NCBI GenBank assembly: GCA_034359265.1
Contig: CP136893.1
Location: forward strand, 42,419,501 to 42,483,500
Direction: 5' to 3'
Source of the DNA: Canna indica
Lineage: Eukaryota > Streptophyta > Magnoliopsida > Zingiberales > Cannaceae
Length of the DNA stretch: 64,000 nt
Part shown: piece by piece, positions 1 through 11,447 of the stretch
How positions within the stretch are numbered: position 1 is the stretch's first letter
How the letters are laid out: each line of letters begins with the position of its first letter
Position numbers and translations under genes: made by a program
The notes under the pieces: model-generated
The model's database searches: none
Told to the model about the DNA's origin: nothing
What the model saw: the letters and a program-made list of their open reading frames with translations, nothing else

Positions 1-268
1 GAAATCTCCCAAGAAACTGGTGACCTCCACCCACTGATCTGTCCCTATATACTCCGGTGACCTAAATGCAACAAAATTTGCATATGAAGGTGCTCTGGGG
101 GCTCTGACCACTGGTGCCACTGATTGGAACACCTCTGGTGCTGCGGGTGTTGCCGGTACTGGTTGTGGTTGCTGCCTCAGCTCTTGCTCCTCGCGGAGCG
201 CCTCAATCAACTCAGCCACTCAGGCCTGCAACTGAACAACCATGGGATCCTGTCTCACCCTAAGTCGT
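1..268 (-). pseudogene. Gag N-terminal fragment, Tekay-like Ty3/gypsy element
   Basis: Read on the minus strand from an ATG at 243, the frame gives a short leader, a TGA stop after seven codons, then a stretch with VAELIEALREEQELRQQ followed by a proline/alanine-rich linker and APSYANFVAFRSPEY. The same order (LIEALLREHELRHQ, then APSYADFIKLKPPEF) occurs in the Gag of the complete element at 43429-53143, so this is the start of a homologous Gag, the retroelement capsid precursor. It is cut by the left window edge, so the rest of the element lies outside. The arginine/glycine-rich N-terminus seen in the other copy is missing here. Seen: shared motifs, the stop, and the PBS and LTR immediately upstream. 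Inferred: same lineage. Confidence 0.75.
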
Positions 269-404
269 TAAGTAATTAAACCACAAGTCGCGCTGAGGTG
301 CAGACTCAACCCATTGATCTCATAATATACCCTTACCGTATACTAACACGCTAGCAATGCCCTATACGGTGACAACTCTATATCGTAGTCAGACCGAATC
401 ACAT

Positions 405-416
405 GCTCTGATACCA
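405..416 (-). other. Primer-binding site (initiator Met tRNA)
   Basis: The minus strand reads TGGTATCAGAGC, the usual plant initiator-Met tRNA primer-binding site. It lies four bases from the end of the LTR at 420, as expected for the start of minus-strand DNA synthesis of an element transcribed leftward. Confidence 0.85.
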
Positions 417-419
417 CAT

Positions 420-3119
420 TATCACGCCCTATCTCAGGTCACGTGACCGGCCAAGTTATACGTGCTTATACCCTGCAGCCTAAACCATGCACATGCCAAC
501 TCAACAATAAAATATAGCGGAAAGAAGTAAACAAGTTTTGTTTCAAATAAAAGAAACCAAAACCAGAATTCATTATAAGTATGTTTAGCAAAATATAAAG
601 TGTGGAAATAACAAAACAAATTCAACCGTTCAATTACAATGAAATCTGAAATAAAGACATAAATGTCCCCAAGGGACTACAACTCTAAAACACTGAAACA
701 TAAGTGTGTGACTAACTACCAAAACTCGACTACAACCCCTAACTAGGTTACATAAGTGTTCTACCAACCCCCACGAAAACCAACACAAATATAATGCATA
801 AAGCAAAACTCCTGACTCAAGCAGGAAAAGGTTACAAGGGAGTGACCAGCTAACAAACCGTCAGGCCACCACTTGCCCGAAGGCAACCAAAACCCAAACA
901 GTGAAGATCAACAGGCCTAAGCCTACCAAGCCCTAAGGCAATAAAATATACTAGGATAATCAGGAAAGTCCTCCTAACTTATCCTAATATAAAGAAACTC
1001 GGGAGCAATTGGGAAGGCCCTCCAAACTTGCTCCACGAGACACGGAGGAACAATCGGGAATCGCCAATTCGAACTTGCCCTTTTAAGATATCACAAGAGT
1101 AATCGGGTAGGCCCTCCGAACTTACTGTTTAAGATATCACAAGAATAATCGGGTAGGCCCACCGAACTTATTCCTTAAAAATACCTCGGGGATAATCTGG
1201 TAGGCCCTCCGAACTTATCCCACGAGGCCAAACTGGAACAATCAGAATTTGCCAATCCGAACTTGTTCCATAGGTTGGGAATTAGCCATCCAACCTCCCG
1301 GGCCTAGCCCCGAATCTGGCTCCTCAACGAGCCTCTCTGCCATTCATAAAGATATGGCACAACATGACCTAAGTCAAGCCTCTCCTATGGTGTCTTAGGG
1401 CTATCAACCTTATTGGGAAACGTCTCAACACTCCAATACCCGACCCCAATTCCTAGACTCGTAATGTCATAATCTCGTGAGGTTTTATTTCATGCATAAT
1501 TTTATTTGTTGGTTCATAACGGGTTATGCTGACCCCTTGCTCAATTTTAATTATGTAATTTAAAATTTAGATCACCAATATCAGGGTTTTGTTTTAGGGT
1601 TTTGTTATAGCTTACTATTGTGCTCAATACTAATGTATCTAACCCGAATCTGGTTTCCATAGTGTGTCCTATATTTCCAAACTATATTTTCTGGTCGAAA
1701 CGATAGGTTACATGACTATGTTCAAAGAAATACATATACCACAGTAAGTATTTTAAAAACATCACAGATTCATCATCTAAGCATGAAATTCCAGCAACAT
1801 TAAGTTTTTCAACATAACATGAAAATAAATCCGAAATTTATAGAAATTAGATTCTTAATTATCATTAAAATAGAATACTAATCTTGAGATAAATTTCTCG
1901 ATTTCATGCTTATTAAACAAGACTAACAAGTATCAACAACAACTTAATCAAGGAACAAACATCATGATCAAGAACACTTCTTCAAGAACCTTCATGGCAT
2001 TAACATCAAGATCTTAATTTATTAAACATGATTTCTAACCCAAAAATCACAGATTTAAATCTAAGACATGCAACCACAATTCAAGAACCTAAATAGGCAA
2101 GCAAATCAAGATATAAACTTCAAGAAGAACAAGATCTCTCACTTGGGCATTTCATCGAACACCTTGAGGGCACCCTTGCTTCACCCTTCACCGAGCACCC
2201 CTAGGGTAAACCTAGGGCTGCCGAGCCACAAGGGGAGGATCACGGGCCCTCCTCACACAAATTAGTAAAAGAACACGGTGAACAAACACACAATTCAGCA
2301 AAAATCACAAGAAACAAGAAAGATGCCCAAATTGGCTCAAGATTACGAGAGAACTTGGAAAAGGAGAGGTAAAACCACTCACCCGAATAGGAAGGATGAT
2401 GAGAGGAGAAATCTCGGATGACGGCCCTCGAATTCATCTTCAAGAGATGGCAGCTCGACTCAAGAAGGGGGAGGGAGCAGCGGTTCCTCCTCAAGTCGCC
2501 GGCTTGAAGAGAGAGGAAGAGAGGGAAAGGGAGGGGAAAGGGGAAGGGCTCGACGGCTCCTCTCGGCTCGGCTCCTCTCGGCTCGGCTCCAAAGGGAAGG
2601 AAGAAGGAGAGGAAAGAGAGGGGAAGGCTCGGCGGCTAGGCTCTTGAGGGTGGCGGCTCTAAGGGGAAGGAGAGGGGCGGCTGGCTGGCTGGCGGCTCCT
2701 CTCTTTAATATGATTTGTGCGGCTCCAATGGGGAGCCGCAAGCCAAGGCGAAGGATTTTTTATACTCCCTCCTCAACCCTAACTCTACTAAACCCTTTAT
2801 CAAACCTGCATCTGCCTCAAATCGAAATCGAACCCGAACCTGCTAACTTAATTAATCCTATTCTAATCCCATGCTAAATTACAAGTAACCAACATGCGCA
2901 CATCCACATACAACATAATTAAACAATCATGCATACACAACATAGAATTAAATAAATTTATCTATGCAAGCAAAATTTCTATAACACATATTTCTACTTA
3001 CCCGAGCTCACAAGCTCGCACCGGACCAAGAGTCGACTCGGCTCAACCTCGAACTAGTCCAGTAGGCTGGCAAATGCACACAATAAATGGAAATTAGAAT
3101 TAATATCTAGGATATTACA
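420..3119 (-). mobile_element. 5' LTR of a Tekay/Del-like gypsy element (element continues left of window)
   Basis: In element orientation the LTR starts TGTAATATCC at 3119 and ends next to the PBS at 420, about 2.7 kb. Its two ends resemble those of the LTRs at 43429 and 50771 (start TGTAAGACCC, end GGGC/GGGTCATGA or similar), and all three contain a short CGGCTCCAATG...GAGCCGCA hairpin near the transcription-start end (about 2718-2742 here). Long LTRs over 2 kb are typical of the Del/Tekay chromovirus lineage. The mate LTR is outside the window, so no TSD can be tested; the five bases after the LTR are ACGGT. No credible gene lies inside; the ORFs at 2396-2741 are translations of GGCTC-rich low-complexity DNA. 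Confidence 0.75.
953..1275. repeat. Degenerate ~46-bp tandem repeat inside the LTR
   Basis: About seven imperfect units share the core GGxxAATCGGGTAGGCCCTCCGAACTTA (written here with gaps: AATCGGG, GGCCCTCC, GAACTT) spaced roughly 46-48 bp apart. Units begin near 955, 1003, 1047, 1093, 1143, 1190 and 1236. It lies in the part of the LTR downstream of transcription start in element orientation, or within U5/R; its role is unknown. Confidence 0.7.
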
Positions 3120-3510
3120 ACGGTAATATTCGACATCTCCCAATCCATGATTTCCATAACACACAACAAGTAGGGGTCTATTTAAAGGCTCGAAACACAA
3201 ACCGTCAACGTAACTGGCAGATCCAGGAGGCATCTCGTCCATCAAAATATAACTGGCGCTTAATGCTTTGGAAACTAATGACAAAATCTTTGTTCATAAT
3301 TGATTTTTCTGCCAAAAGATATACCTATTGAACATGTGGCGTACGCTTGAAAGAGTCTTCACAAGCATCACATCCAGCCCGAATACCAAGGCAATGCTTT
3401 AAAAATTGTGTACTCATCTTGCAACTAACGATAGGGCCTATAGACTCCAACCGAGCTCGAGGGCTGTGGACTGGACTAGAACTATCGGGCCTGATCGGAC
3501 TAGACCCAGC
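3120..3510. repeat. Old repeat fragment, also present at 26345
   Basis: From about 3240 to 3510 the sequence repeats at 26345-26655 in the same orientation (shared landmarks: AAAATATAAC, GAACATGTGGCGTAC, GGACTGGACTAGAACTATC, AGACCCAGC). The copia element inserts exactly after AGACCCAGC. A reverse-complement relative appears at 53149-53250. The minus strand holds short open stretches (for example CDACEDSFKRTPHVQ) that I do not recognise. It is probably part of the Tat-like element described at 26345 and 34338. Confidence 0.6.
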
Positions 3511-5024
3511 TGAAAGAAATAGTGACCTTGAGCCAATCACATGTTGATGTGTAGGGAACTATTTTTGGTTAATGGATAATATGAGGCAACTTTTCATCAT
3601 ATGCTGCATCTATATTTTGTATATATTAGATTGTGATGAACCCCATGGACCCAGGCAATTGATTCCAAGGCCATGATGACATCATGCCAGTGAGACTTGG
3701 AATCAAGGATGCCCCTGTTCTAAATGTTCTCAGTCGTAGGATCACAAATTAGGGTATTGGTGATTTCGGATAGACTGGTGCACTTGGTACATGCCTTATA
3801 TGATAAGGGGTAGCTGATCTCACAGTTACCTATGAGCTGTAATTTAATGTACAAGTGCAGGTGCTCATTAGGGAATGAGTTCACTGAACGGACCTACACG
3901 AGGAGCACAGAATGGAATCCTTATATGAGTGCTGATAGGATGTTCCTCGGGTGATAGTAGGTGCAAGCAGTCCTTGGACTTGAGGTTATCATGGTTACCT
4001 TGTGATTGTTGACCCATTGCTTTGGACTAATCCTCACGTGGCCTTCAGTGTCATGTGATGAATACCTCAGGTCATGGGAAAGCACCCATGGAGGTATGTG
4101 AGCAACCAATATGGAATCAGTTACTCCTAGTAAGAGGAGATAATGTCTATGTGTCCCTGCAAGTGTCAGCTCAGGAATCTCTGGCCATAGTAGATATGAA
4201 TGTCGGAAAAAGGTTTTCTGACATGCCATTATTGAGACAACGACTTGGTAGGCAGAATACATATGAATCGGCATTAGGGTTTGGCACATTTTCCAAACCC
4301 TAGCCATATTCGAGACATTGTAACTGAGGGACTTAGTTGCATGGTAACTAATCACCAAAGGGCGTTCGGTCCCTGTAGATTGAACCTCACACTATCTGGG
4401 TAGTCATGACACATTGCTAGACGTCAACCCTGACTTGTGAGTGGAGTCTTTCACGACCACACTAAAGGGATTTAGTGGTGGCTCGTAAGATTCAAATAAA
4501 AGTCATTCTATCGGATCCGACTCTCCGTTATGCACAACTCACTGCTGGCTTAGTGTGTGGCCCAATGGGTCACACACTACAGGCTAACCTCATAACAGAC
4601 CTTATGAGATAAAGTTCAAATGCAGCCCTATATGTCTACTAGCATGGACATGCTGCAACTCGATCATGGATCTCGTTTACAGACATGATAGGAAAGTTGT
4701 TTCCTATAGGAACGAATGCACGATGGAGTTCCTCGATAACCCTAATTTATAGGGCATTCCTAAATTGTAGGGATTGACACATGATAATATTTCATATAGT
4801 TGATTAAATTTTAATTATGAATTAAATATTTAATTATAAATTAAATATAATTTGATTTTGAATCAAATATACATGGTGGAAAATTTAGTTTCTAACCATG
4901 AGCCTAACCGATTCATTGGGAATTAATTTATTTGGATAAATCCTAATTAATAAGAATTTGATTTATGGAGATAAATCATAAAATTAATAGATATATGATT
5001 TATGAGGATAAATCATAATTCTAT

Positions 5025-5841
5025 TAATTAATAGGGAAAATAAACTAAAAATCACAAGATTTGTAGAAATTCTTTGTTCTACCTGTGTTTTCAAAATTCG
5101 TCTGTAAATGCACAACCTTTACATCCATTTGTGTCATCTACTAAATCGTCAAGCACCGTTGAGACGGCGCTTCACGATTTGGTAGATGGCATAAACAAAT
5201 GTAAATGTTGTGCATTTATAGGCCTACTTTGAAAACGTAGGTAGAACATAAAATTTCTGCAAACCTTGTAATTTTTTAGTCTAATTAATTTCCCATTAGA
5301 TGAGCAAAGACAACTTGTATTTTTTGGGACTTGATTATTCAATTATATTGTTTTTCAAAGTTTGTGGAATTGGATGATTCAAACAGTAAGCATTTAGAGC
5401 AGTTTTTTTTCTTCCATTTCTTTTAATGCTTAGCAATGTGATAATTTTAATCAAACCTTGAGCTGAGAGGAAAACATCAATATGTTTACGTTTCAAGAAC
5501 ATGTATAATATAATTGTTATTAATAGGGTGGTGGATTTGTGTAAATGGGTATTTCACCCGTCCCAGAGCTTGACATATAGGTAATTGGCGGGTTTGCAAA
5601 AATTTTATTTTCTACTCACATTTCTAAAATTCGCCTGTAAATGCACAACCTTTACATCTGTTTATTGCATCTACCAAATTGTCAAACACCGTCTCAACTT
5701 AGCTGATGACACTTGACAATTTGGTAGATGGCATAAACGGATGTAAAGGTTGTGCATTTACAGATGAATTATAAAAACGTGGGTAGAACATAAAATTCCT
5801 ACAAACCTTGTGATATTGTAGTCTATTTTCCCTAATTAATA
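5025..5841. mobile_element. Mutator-like foldback element with 9-bp TSD
   Basis: The element occupies 5034-5832 and is flanked by identical 9-bp repeats TAATTAATA (5025-5033 and 5833-5841), absent as a duplication from the matching place in the 3' LTR (about 25535). Its ends are inverted: GGGAAAATAAACTA... at left and ...TAGTCTATTTTCCC at right, extending for well over 200 bp. Each end is itself a long palindrome (about 5034-5296 and 5590-5832) centred on a sequence around GTAGATGGCATAAAC and its complement. No coding sequence is visible. Length of TSD and long inverted ends fit Mutator-like MITEs; the TSD is AT-rich and nearly palindromic, so a 7- or 8-bp reading is possible. Confidence 0.75.
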
Positions 5842-6097
5842 AGAAATTGATTTATTTAGATAAACCTCTCTCCTATTGTTTAGGGAATTGGTTTATTTAA
5901 ATAATTATCATTCTTGTTTATAGGCTCTTAATTTATGGAGATAGATTAATGTTTATACTTTATTTGATTTAATTAATTTCAAATTAATTATGAAGCCATT
6001 AAAATATAAATTATTTTTGGAGGCAAACCCCGAAATTTTGAATTCCGGGGAGAGAGTTTTTAGGGGGGCGGGTCTACCATTGTAGCCGCCCCCTCAC

Positions 6098-6104
6098 TAT
6101 AAAT
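6098..6104 (+). promoter_or_regulatory. TATA box of copia 5' LTR
   Basis: TATAAAT follows a GC-rich CCGCCCCCTCAC stretch; the 3' LTR keeps the same arrangement at 25788-25794. This is the only good TATA motif conserved in both LTRs in a promoter-like setting, so it probably marks the U3/R boundary. Confidence 0.55.
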
Positions 6105-7087
6105 TGTGGTCGAACACCCTATGGGAGATGTTGGTGAATTAGTTCTTCCTCCTCCTGTCCACTGGTGGCCGGCCACTACTTCCACCTTCCTGGTCTTTTA
6201 CGAAGCCAAATTGGAGGTGTCTTCTACTTGGGTGTACCGCCTACTTCATCCACTTTGTCATGGGTCAATTGTTTATTGCGGAAGAACCCGTGTGGCACAC
6301 TTGCATCCCGTGCAAGGAATAAGCCTATCATCCTGAATCTGTCCCGAATTGGGCTTCCCGACTTAACATCGCGGGACACATGTTGGTCCACGTGCCAACC
6401 TCGCTGTCATGGGCTAATTGTTTTATGCGGAAGAACCCGTGTGGCACCCTTGCATCCTATGCAAGGGATAAGCCTATCATATCGAATCTGTCCCGAATTG
6501 GGCTTTCTAACTTAACATCGCAGGGCATGTGTTGGACTACGTGCCAACCTCGCGCTCCATGTCCATACCTTGAAAAGACCATGTTGGCTGAATGATATTG
6601 AAGGCGTAAAGTAAAACAACAACTACAGGACTATGGACGCAAGAAAACATAAAACCGGGTGTAGGACGAGCTCCGCAATTGTCTTCGACGAAGATCGATA
6701 GGTTGCACGCCCATATGGGCCGCTCGTTCGTTTCCGCCCAAGGCAACCGCTTTATTTTCCAATGCTCTCCTATATTATACAAGAGACCCCTAACCCCCAA
6801 GTGCCACCCCCAAGGTTCCCAAAAGCACGAGGAGCATGACAAAATCGTGGCCATGACGAATGCACGAAAAATGCTCCGCTTAGCTATAATGCACGCACGA
6901 AGCATCGAATGACCTCGAAATGCATCCAACCCGTACCATGGGCCCTCGGGGATCGCACAAAGGATTTTACAAGTACCAACTACAATAAAAGCCAAAATTA
7001 CATGGACGTGAAAACATATTTACAAATATGTAGGGAACATTCCACCATGATTCATCGTTGCTCGGGCAAATCGAAAAGTCCCTTACA

Positions 7088-8645
7088 TCCTCCCCCACTT
7101 CAAGCTTCGACGTCCTCGTCGAACTCGCCTCGACCACACCGCCTTTCTGGCATAGGCTGTAGTTGCTGAAGTGAATTCTTCACAAGTAGTGGAAGAGAAC
7201 ACCGCCTGAGTAACGACATGCCGCAATGGAGCTACAACATGCCGAGTTTCGCCATGAAGTCCGCCACTAGGAAATGACTACTTGGAACATCATTGAGTTC
7301 CATCATCTCCTGTTGTTGCGAGAAAGGACTTTGAGATTCCCAAACTCGTTGCTGGGCAATGAAAGTCCCAGACTTGTGGAGCAAACTAGTGTCGTTGAGC
7401 AACGCTCACTTGTAGGGGCACTAGTGCCATTGAGCAATGCTCGCTTGAATGGACACCGAGAAATAGCTACTGAGTTCACCAAATCTCGATGTTGCTGGGC
7501 TATGAGGGTCCCAAACTTTGTGGGGCACACGAGCACCGTTGAGCAATGCTCGCATTAAGGAACTTGAGAAATAGTTACTCAATTCACCAAGTCCCATTAT
7601 TTGCTTGGCAATGAAAAGTCCCAAACTTAATGAGCATACGAGCAATGCACATCTCAGATAACATCTGGGTATCGTTGTGCAACACCCAAGTGATGAGTAG
7701 TTCTGTGGCCACACCACACTAGAGCATTTTCTCCATCGCCGCTTTGAGCCGATCACTACTTGCTCACTCGCCCCCCGCAGGAGTCATGGTGCCCTCCTTT
7801 GAGCCCATCTCAATGAGCTTCAAGTCCTACGGATCACTGATTTCTCACTCGCCCACCGCAGAGGTCATGGCGCCCTCCTCCGAGCCTATCTCAACAAGCT
7901 TCAAGTCTTACGCTGCTCCTTGAATCATGACTTGAGAGATTTTTTCTAACCAGGTCACAACGTCCACGAATTCTCCTCACTAAGAACATTGCTAACACAC
8001 CACAGCTGTTCTTCACTAGTGCTTGGTTCAGACATGCCAATCTTGCATCTTAGAGGCCATCTTTCCTTGCGCACCAACCTTGCGACTTAGGGGACATCAG
8101 CCTTGAGCACTAACTTGGCGTCTCACGAGCAATCTGCTCTACACTACATCTTAGGGGTCATCAGCCCTATGCACAAACTTGGAGACTCATGAGCCATTAG
8201 CTGTGCGCTGCGTCTTAGGGGACAACGCCCTGCGCACTATCATTGTGTCTTATTAGAGAGTCTGCTTTGCGCACAATGTGTGTCTTACTAGAGATCTACT
8301 CAGCGCATGACTTTGCATCTTATGAGAGAGTCTACTCTACGCACCACCGTGCGTCTTATGAGAGATCTGCTCTGTGCACACGACTTAAGCGTCATCTGCT
8401 CTACGTGCAAACGACTTTGCATCTTAGGAGCCCATCCATCCTACGCAAAAGTCACAATCTTCACATCAATCAATGCATGCTTGCCTCCCCCAATACAATA
8501 GTCGAAAGGTTCATCGACTGGGTTCACTATATCAGCAACTTGAGCATCACAGACGGAATGTACGTCGGTTATGTTCGCATCGAGGGCTTTCACAGATGGA
8601 GGCTTGCAGTTCTCGCTCTGATACCAACTCTGCTCCGATACCAAC
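7088..8645 (-). repeat. Internal region of element A: two arrays of imperfect tandem repeats, no genes
   Basis: About 7300-7650 holds three imperfect ~125-bp units sharing GCTGGGCAATGAAAGTCCCA, a GAGCAxxGCTCGC core, and AGAAATAGCTACTxAxTTCACC. About 8030-8450 holds many ~35-45-bp units built on GCGTCTTAGGGGACATC, GCCCTGCGCAC, ACTTGGCGACTCATGAGCCATC and GTCTTATGAGAGA. The same arrays recur in B, so they belong to the family. Open frames here (for example 8243-8839) are by-products of the repeats and run into the LTR. Confidence 0.75.
8615..8643 (-). other. Duplicated primer-binding site of element A
   Basis: The minus strand has TGGTATCAGAGC at 8615-8626 and TGGTATCGGAGC at 8632-8643, a 17-bp tandem duplication next to the 5' LTR. 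Element B has a single site at 11434-11445. The copy nearest the LTR carries an A-to-G change, so the farther copy is the better match to initiator Met tRNA. Confidence 0.75.
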
Positions 8646-9860
8646 TGTCACGAGCCAATTGTTTTGTGCGGAAGAACCCGTGCGGCACCCTTGCATCCCG
8701 TGCAAGGGATAAGCCTATTATATTGAATCCGTCCCGAATTGGGATTCCAGACTTAACATCATGGGGCATGCGTTGGACAATGTGCCAACCTTGTGCTCCA
8801 TGTCTGTGCCCCCAAAAGATCATATTGGCCGAATGGTAAAGAAGGCGTAAAGTAAAACAACAACTACAGGACTATGAACATAAGAAAACATATAACTGGG
8901 TGTACGACGAGCTCCGCAATTGTCTTGGGCGAAGATCGACAGGTCGCACACCCATATGGGCCGCTCGTTCGTCTCCACCCAAGGCAACCGCTTTGTTTGC
9001 CAATGCTCTCCTACATTATACAACAGACCCCTAACCCCCAAGTGCTATCCCCCAAGGTTCCCAAAAGCACGAGGAGCATGATAAAATCATGGCCATGCGA
9101 GATGGTGATTTTCCATGGCCACGGCCATGACGAATGCATGAAAGGTGCTCCGCTTAGCTGTAACGCACGCACCAAGCGTCGAATGATCTCGAAATGCATC
9201 CAACTCGTACCGTGGGCCCTTAGGAATCGCACAAAGGATTTTACAAGTACCAACTACAATAAAAGCCAAAATTACATAGAAGCGGAAATATATTTACAAA
9301 TATGCAAGGAGCATTCTGCCATAATTCGTTGTTGCTCGGGCAAATCGAAAAGTCCCTAACATCGCGCTCCATATCCGTGCCCCCAAAAGACCATGTTGGC
9401 CGAATGGTATTGAAGGCGTAAAGTAAAACAACAATTATAAGACTATGGATGCGAGAAAATATAAAACTGGGTGTAGGACGAGCTCCGCAAATTATCTTGT
9501 GAGAAGATCGGTTGGTTTGCCAATGCTCTAGCTCCTACATTATACATGAGACGCCTAACCCCCAAGTGCCACCCCCAAGGTTCCCAAAAGTACGAGGAGC
9601 ATGACAAAATCGTGGTCATGTGAGATGGTGATTTTCCATGGCCACAGCCATGACGAATGCAGGAAAACTGCTCCTCTTAGCTGTTGTGCACGCACCAAGC
9701 GCTGAATGACCTCGAAATGCATCCAACTCGTACCGTGGGCCCTCGGGGATCGCACAAAGGATTTTACAAGTACAAACTATAATAAAAGCTAAAATTACAT
9801 GGACGCAAAAACATATTTACAAACATGCAGGGAACATTCCGCCAGGATTCGTCGTTGCTC

Positions 9861-11447
9861 CCCCTCTTCAAGCTTCGACGTCCTCGTTGAACTCGCCTTG
9901 GCCACACTGCCTTTATGGCATAGGCTGCAATTGTTGAAGTGAATTCTTCACAAGTAGTCGAAGGGAACACCGCCTGAGTAACGACACGCCGCAGTGGGGC
10001 TACAACATGTCGAGTTTCACCGTGAAGTCTGCCACAAAGAATTGACTACTTGGAACATCGTTGAGTTTCATCATCTCCTGTTGTTGTGAGAAAGGGTTTT
10101 TGAGATTCCCAAACTCGTTGTTGCTGGGCAATGAGAGTCCCAGACTTGTCGAGTAAACGAGCGCAGTTGAGCAACACTCACTTTGATGGACATCAAGAAA
10201 TAGCTACTTGGTTCACCAAGTCTCATTGTTGCTGGGCTATGAGGGTCCCAGACTTTGTGGGGCACACGAGCGCCGTTGAGCAACGCTCGTGTGAAGGAAC
10301 CCGAGAAATGGTTACTCAATCCACCAAGTCTCATTTTTGCTGGGCAATGGAAAGTCCCAGACTTAATGAGCATACGAGCAATGCTTGTCTCGGATACCAT
10401 TTGGGTGTCATTGTGCAACACCCAAGTTATGAGTAGTTCTGCAGCAGCACCACACTAGAGCATTGCCTCCACCGCCGCCTTGAGCTGATCACTACTTGCT
10501 CACTCACCCCCTGCAGGAGTCATGGTGCCCTCCTTTGAGCCCATATTAACGAGCTTCAAGTCTTACGCTACTTCTCGAACCACGACTTGAGGGATTTTCT
10601 CCAACTGGGTCACAACGTCCGCCAACTCTCCGCACTAAGAGCATTACTGCCACACCACAGCTGTTCTTCACTAGTGCTTGGTTCGGATGTGTCAATCTTG
10701 CGTCTTAAGAGCCATGTGTTATGCACACAAATTTTACGTCTTAGAGGACATCTTGCCTTGCGCACAAACCTAGAAACTTAGGGGACACCAGTCATGCGCA
10801 CCAACTTGGCGACTCACAAACCATCTGCTCCATGCTGCGTCTCAGGGGTCATTAGCCATGCACACAAACTAGGCGACTCATGAGCCATCTGCTCTGCGTT
10901 GCATCTTGGGGTCATACGCCCTACACACAAACTTGGCGACTCATGAGCCATCGGCTCTGCGCCGTGTCTTAGGGGACATCCGCCCTGCGCATAATCCTTG
11001 GCGACTCACGAGCCATCAGCTCTGCGCTGCGTCTTAGGGGACGTCGCCCTGCGCACCATCCTCGCATCTTATGAGAGAGTCTACTTTGTGCATAATGTGC
11101 ATCTTACTAGAGATCTGCTCTGCGCAGGACTTTGAATCTTATGAGAGAGTCTTCTCTGTGCACCATTGTACGTCTTATGAGATATCTGCTCTATGCACAC
11201 GATTTAAGAGACATCTGCTCTACGTGCAAATGACTTCGCGTCTTAGGGACCCATCTGCCCTGCGCAAAAGTCATGATCTTCGCATCGATCATCAAATGCT
11301 TACCTCCTAGAATACAACAGTCGGAATGTTCATCAATTGGGTTCACTGCATCAGCAACTCGAGCGCCATAGATGAAATGCACGTCGGTTATGTCTGCATC
11401 GAGGGCTTTCTCGATTGGAGGCTTGCAAACCTGGCTCTGATACCAAC
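9861..11447 (-). repeat. Internal region of element B: tandem arrays, no genes
   Basis: It matches the internal region of A in order: a leader starting CTTCAAGCTTCGACGTCCTC, the ~125-bp repeats (about 10080-10390), then a longer array of ~35-45-bp units (about 10690-11270), and the PBS at 11434-11445 reading TGGTATCAGAGC on the minus strand. The array has more units than in A, with several ACTTGGCGACTCATGAGCCATC copies between 10800 and 11020. No gag or pol motif was found in any frame. Confidence 0.75.

Larger units (their letters stand above)
6405..9361 (-). mobile_element. Non-autonomous LTR retrotransposon 'A', nested inside the LTR of 'B'
   Basis: Element A is inserted in the left LTR of B with a 4-bp TSD TCGC (6401-6404 and 9362-9365). 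Joining the flanks restores the contiguous LTR sequence CCAACCTCGCGCTCCAT seen in A's own left LTR at about 6543. LTRs are 6405-7087 (683 bp) and 8646-9361 (716 bp), moderately diverged. On the minus strand a PPT (AGTGGGGGAGGA, about 7088-7100) precedes the 3' LTR, and PBS-like sequences precede the 5' LTR. The 1.56-kb internal region has no protein-coding domain. Confidence 0.87.

Noticed and set aside
4055..4358. Frames of 82 and 145 codons in the copia 5' LTR
   Set aside because: The matching part of the 3' LTR does not keep them open, and they have no motif.
6256..6404. Tandem duplication of 149 bp at the start of the LTR of element A
   Set aside because: It is explained better as the first part of B's left LTR, because the rest of that LTR continues at 9366 and TSDs mark both insertions.
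8243..8839. 198-codon plus-strand frame in element A
   Set aside because: It consists of the 35-45-bp repeats translated, runs through the PBS into the LTR, and has no protein motif.
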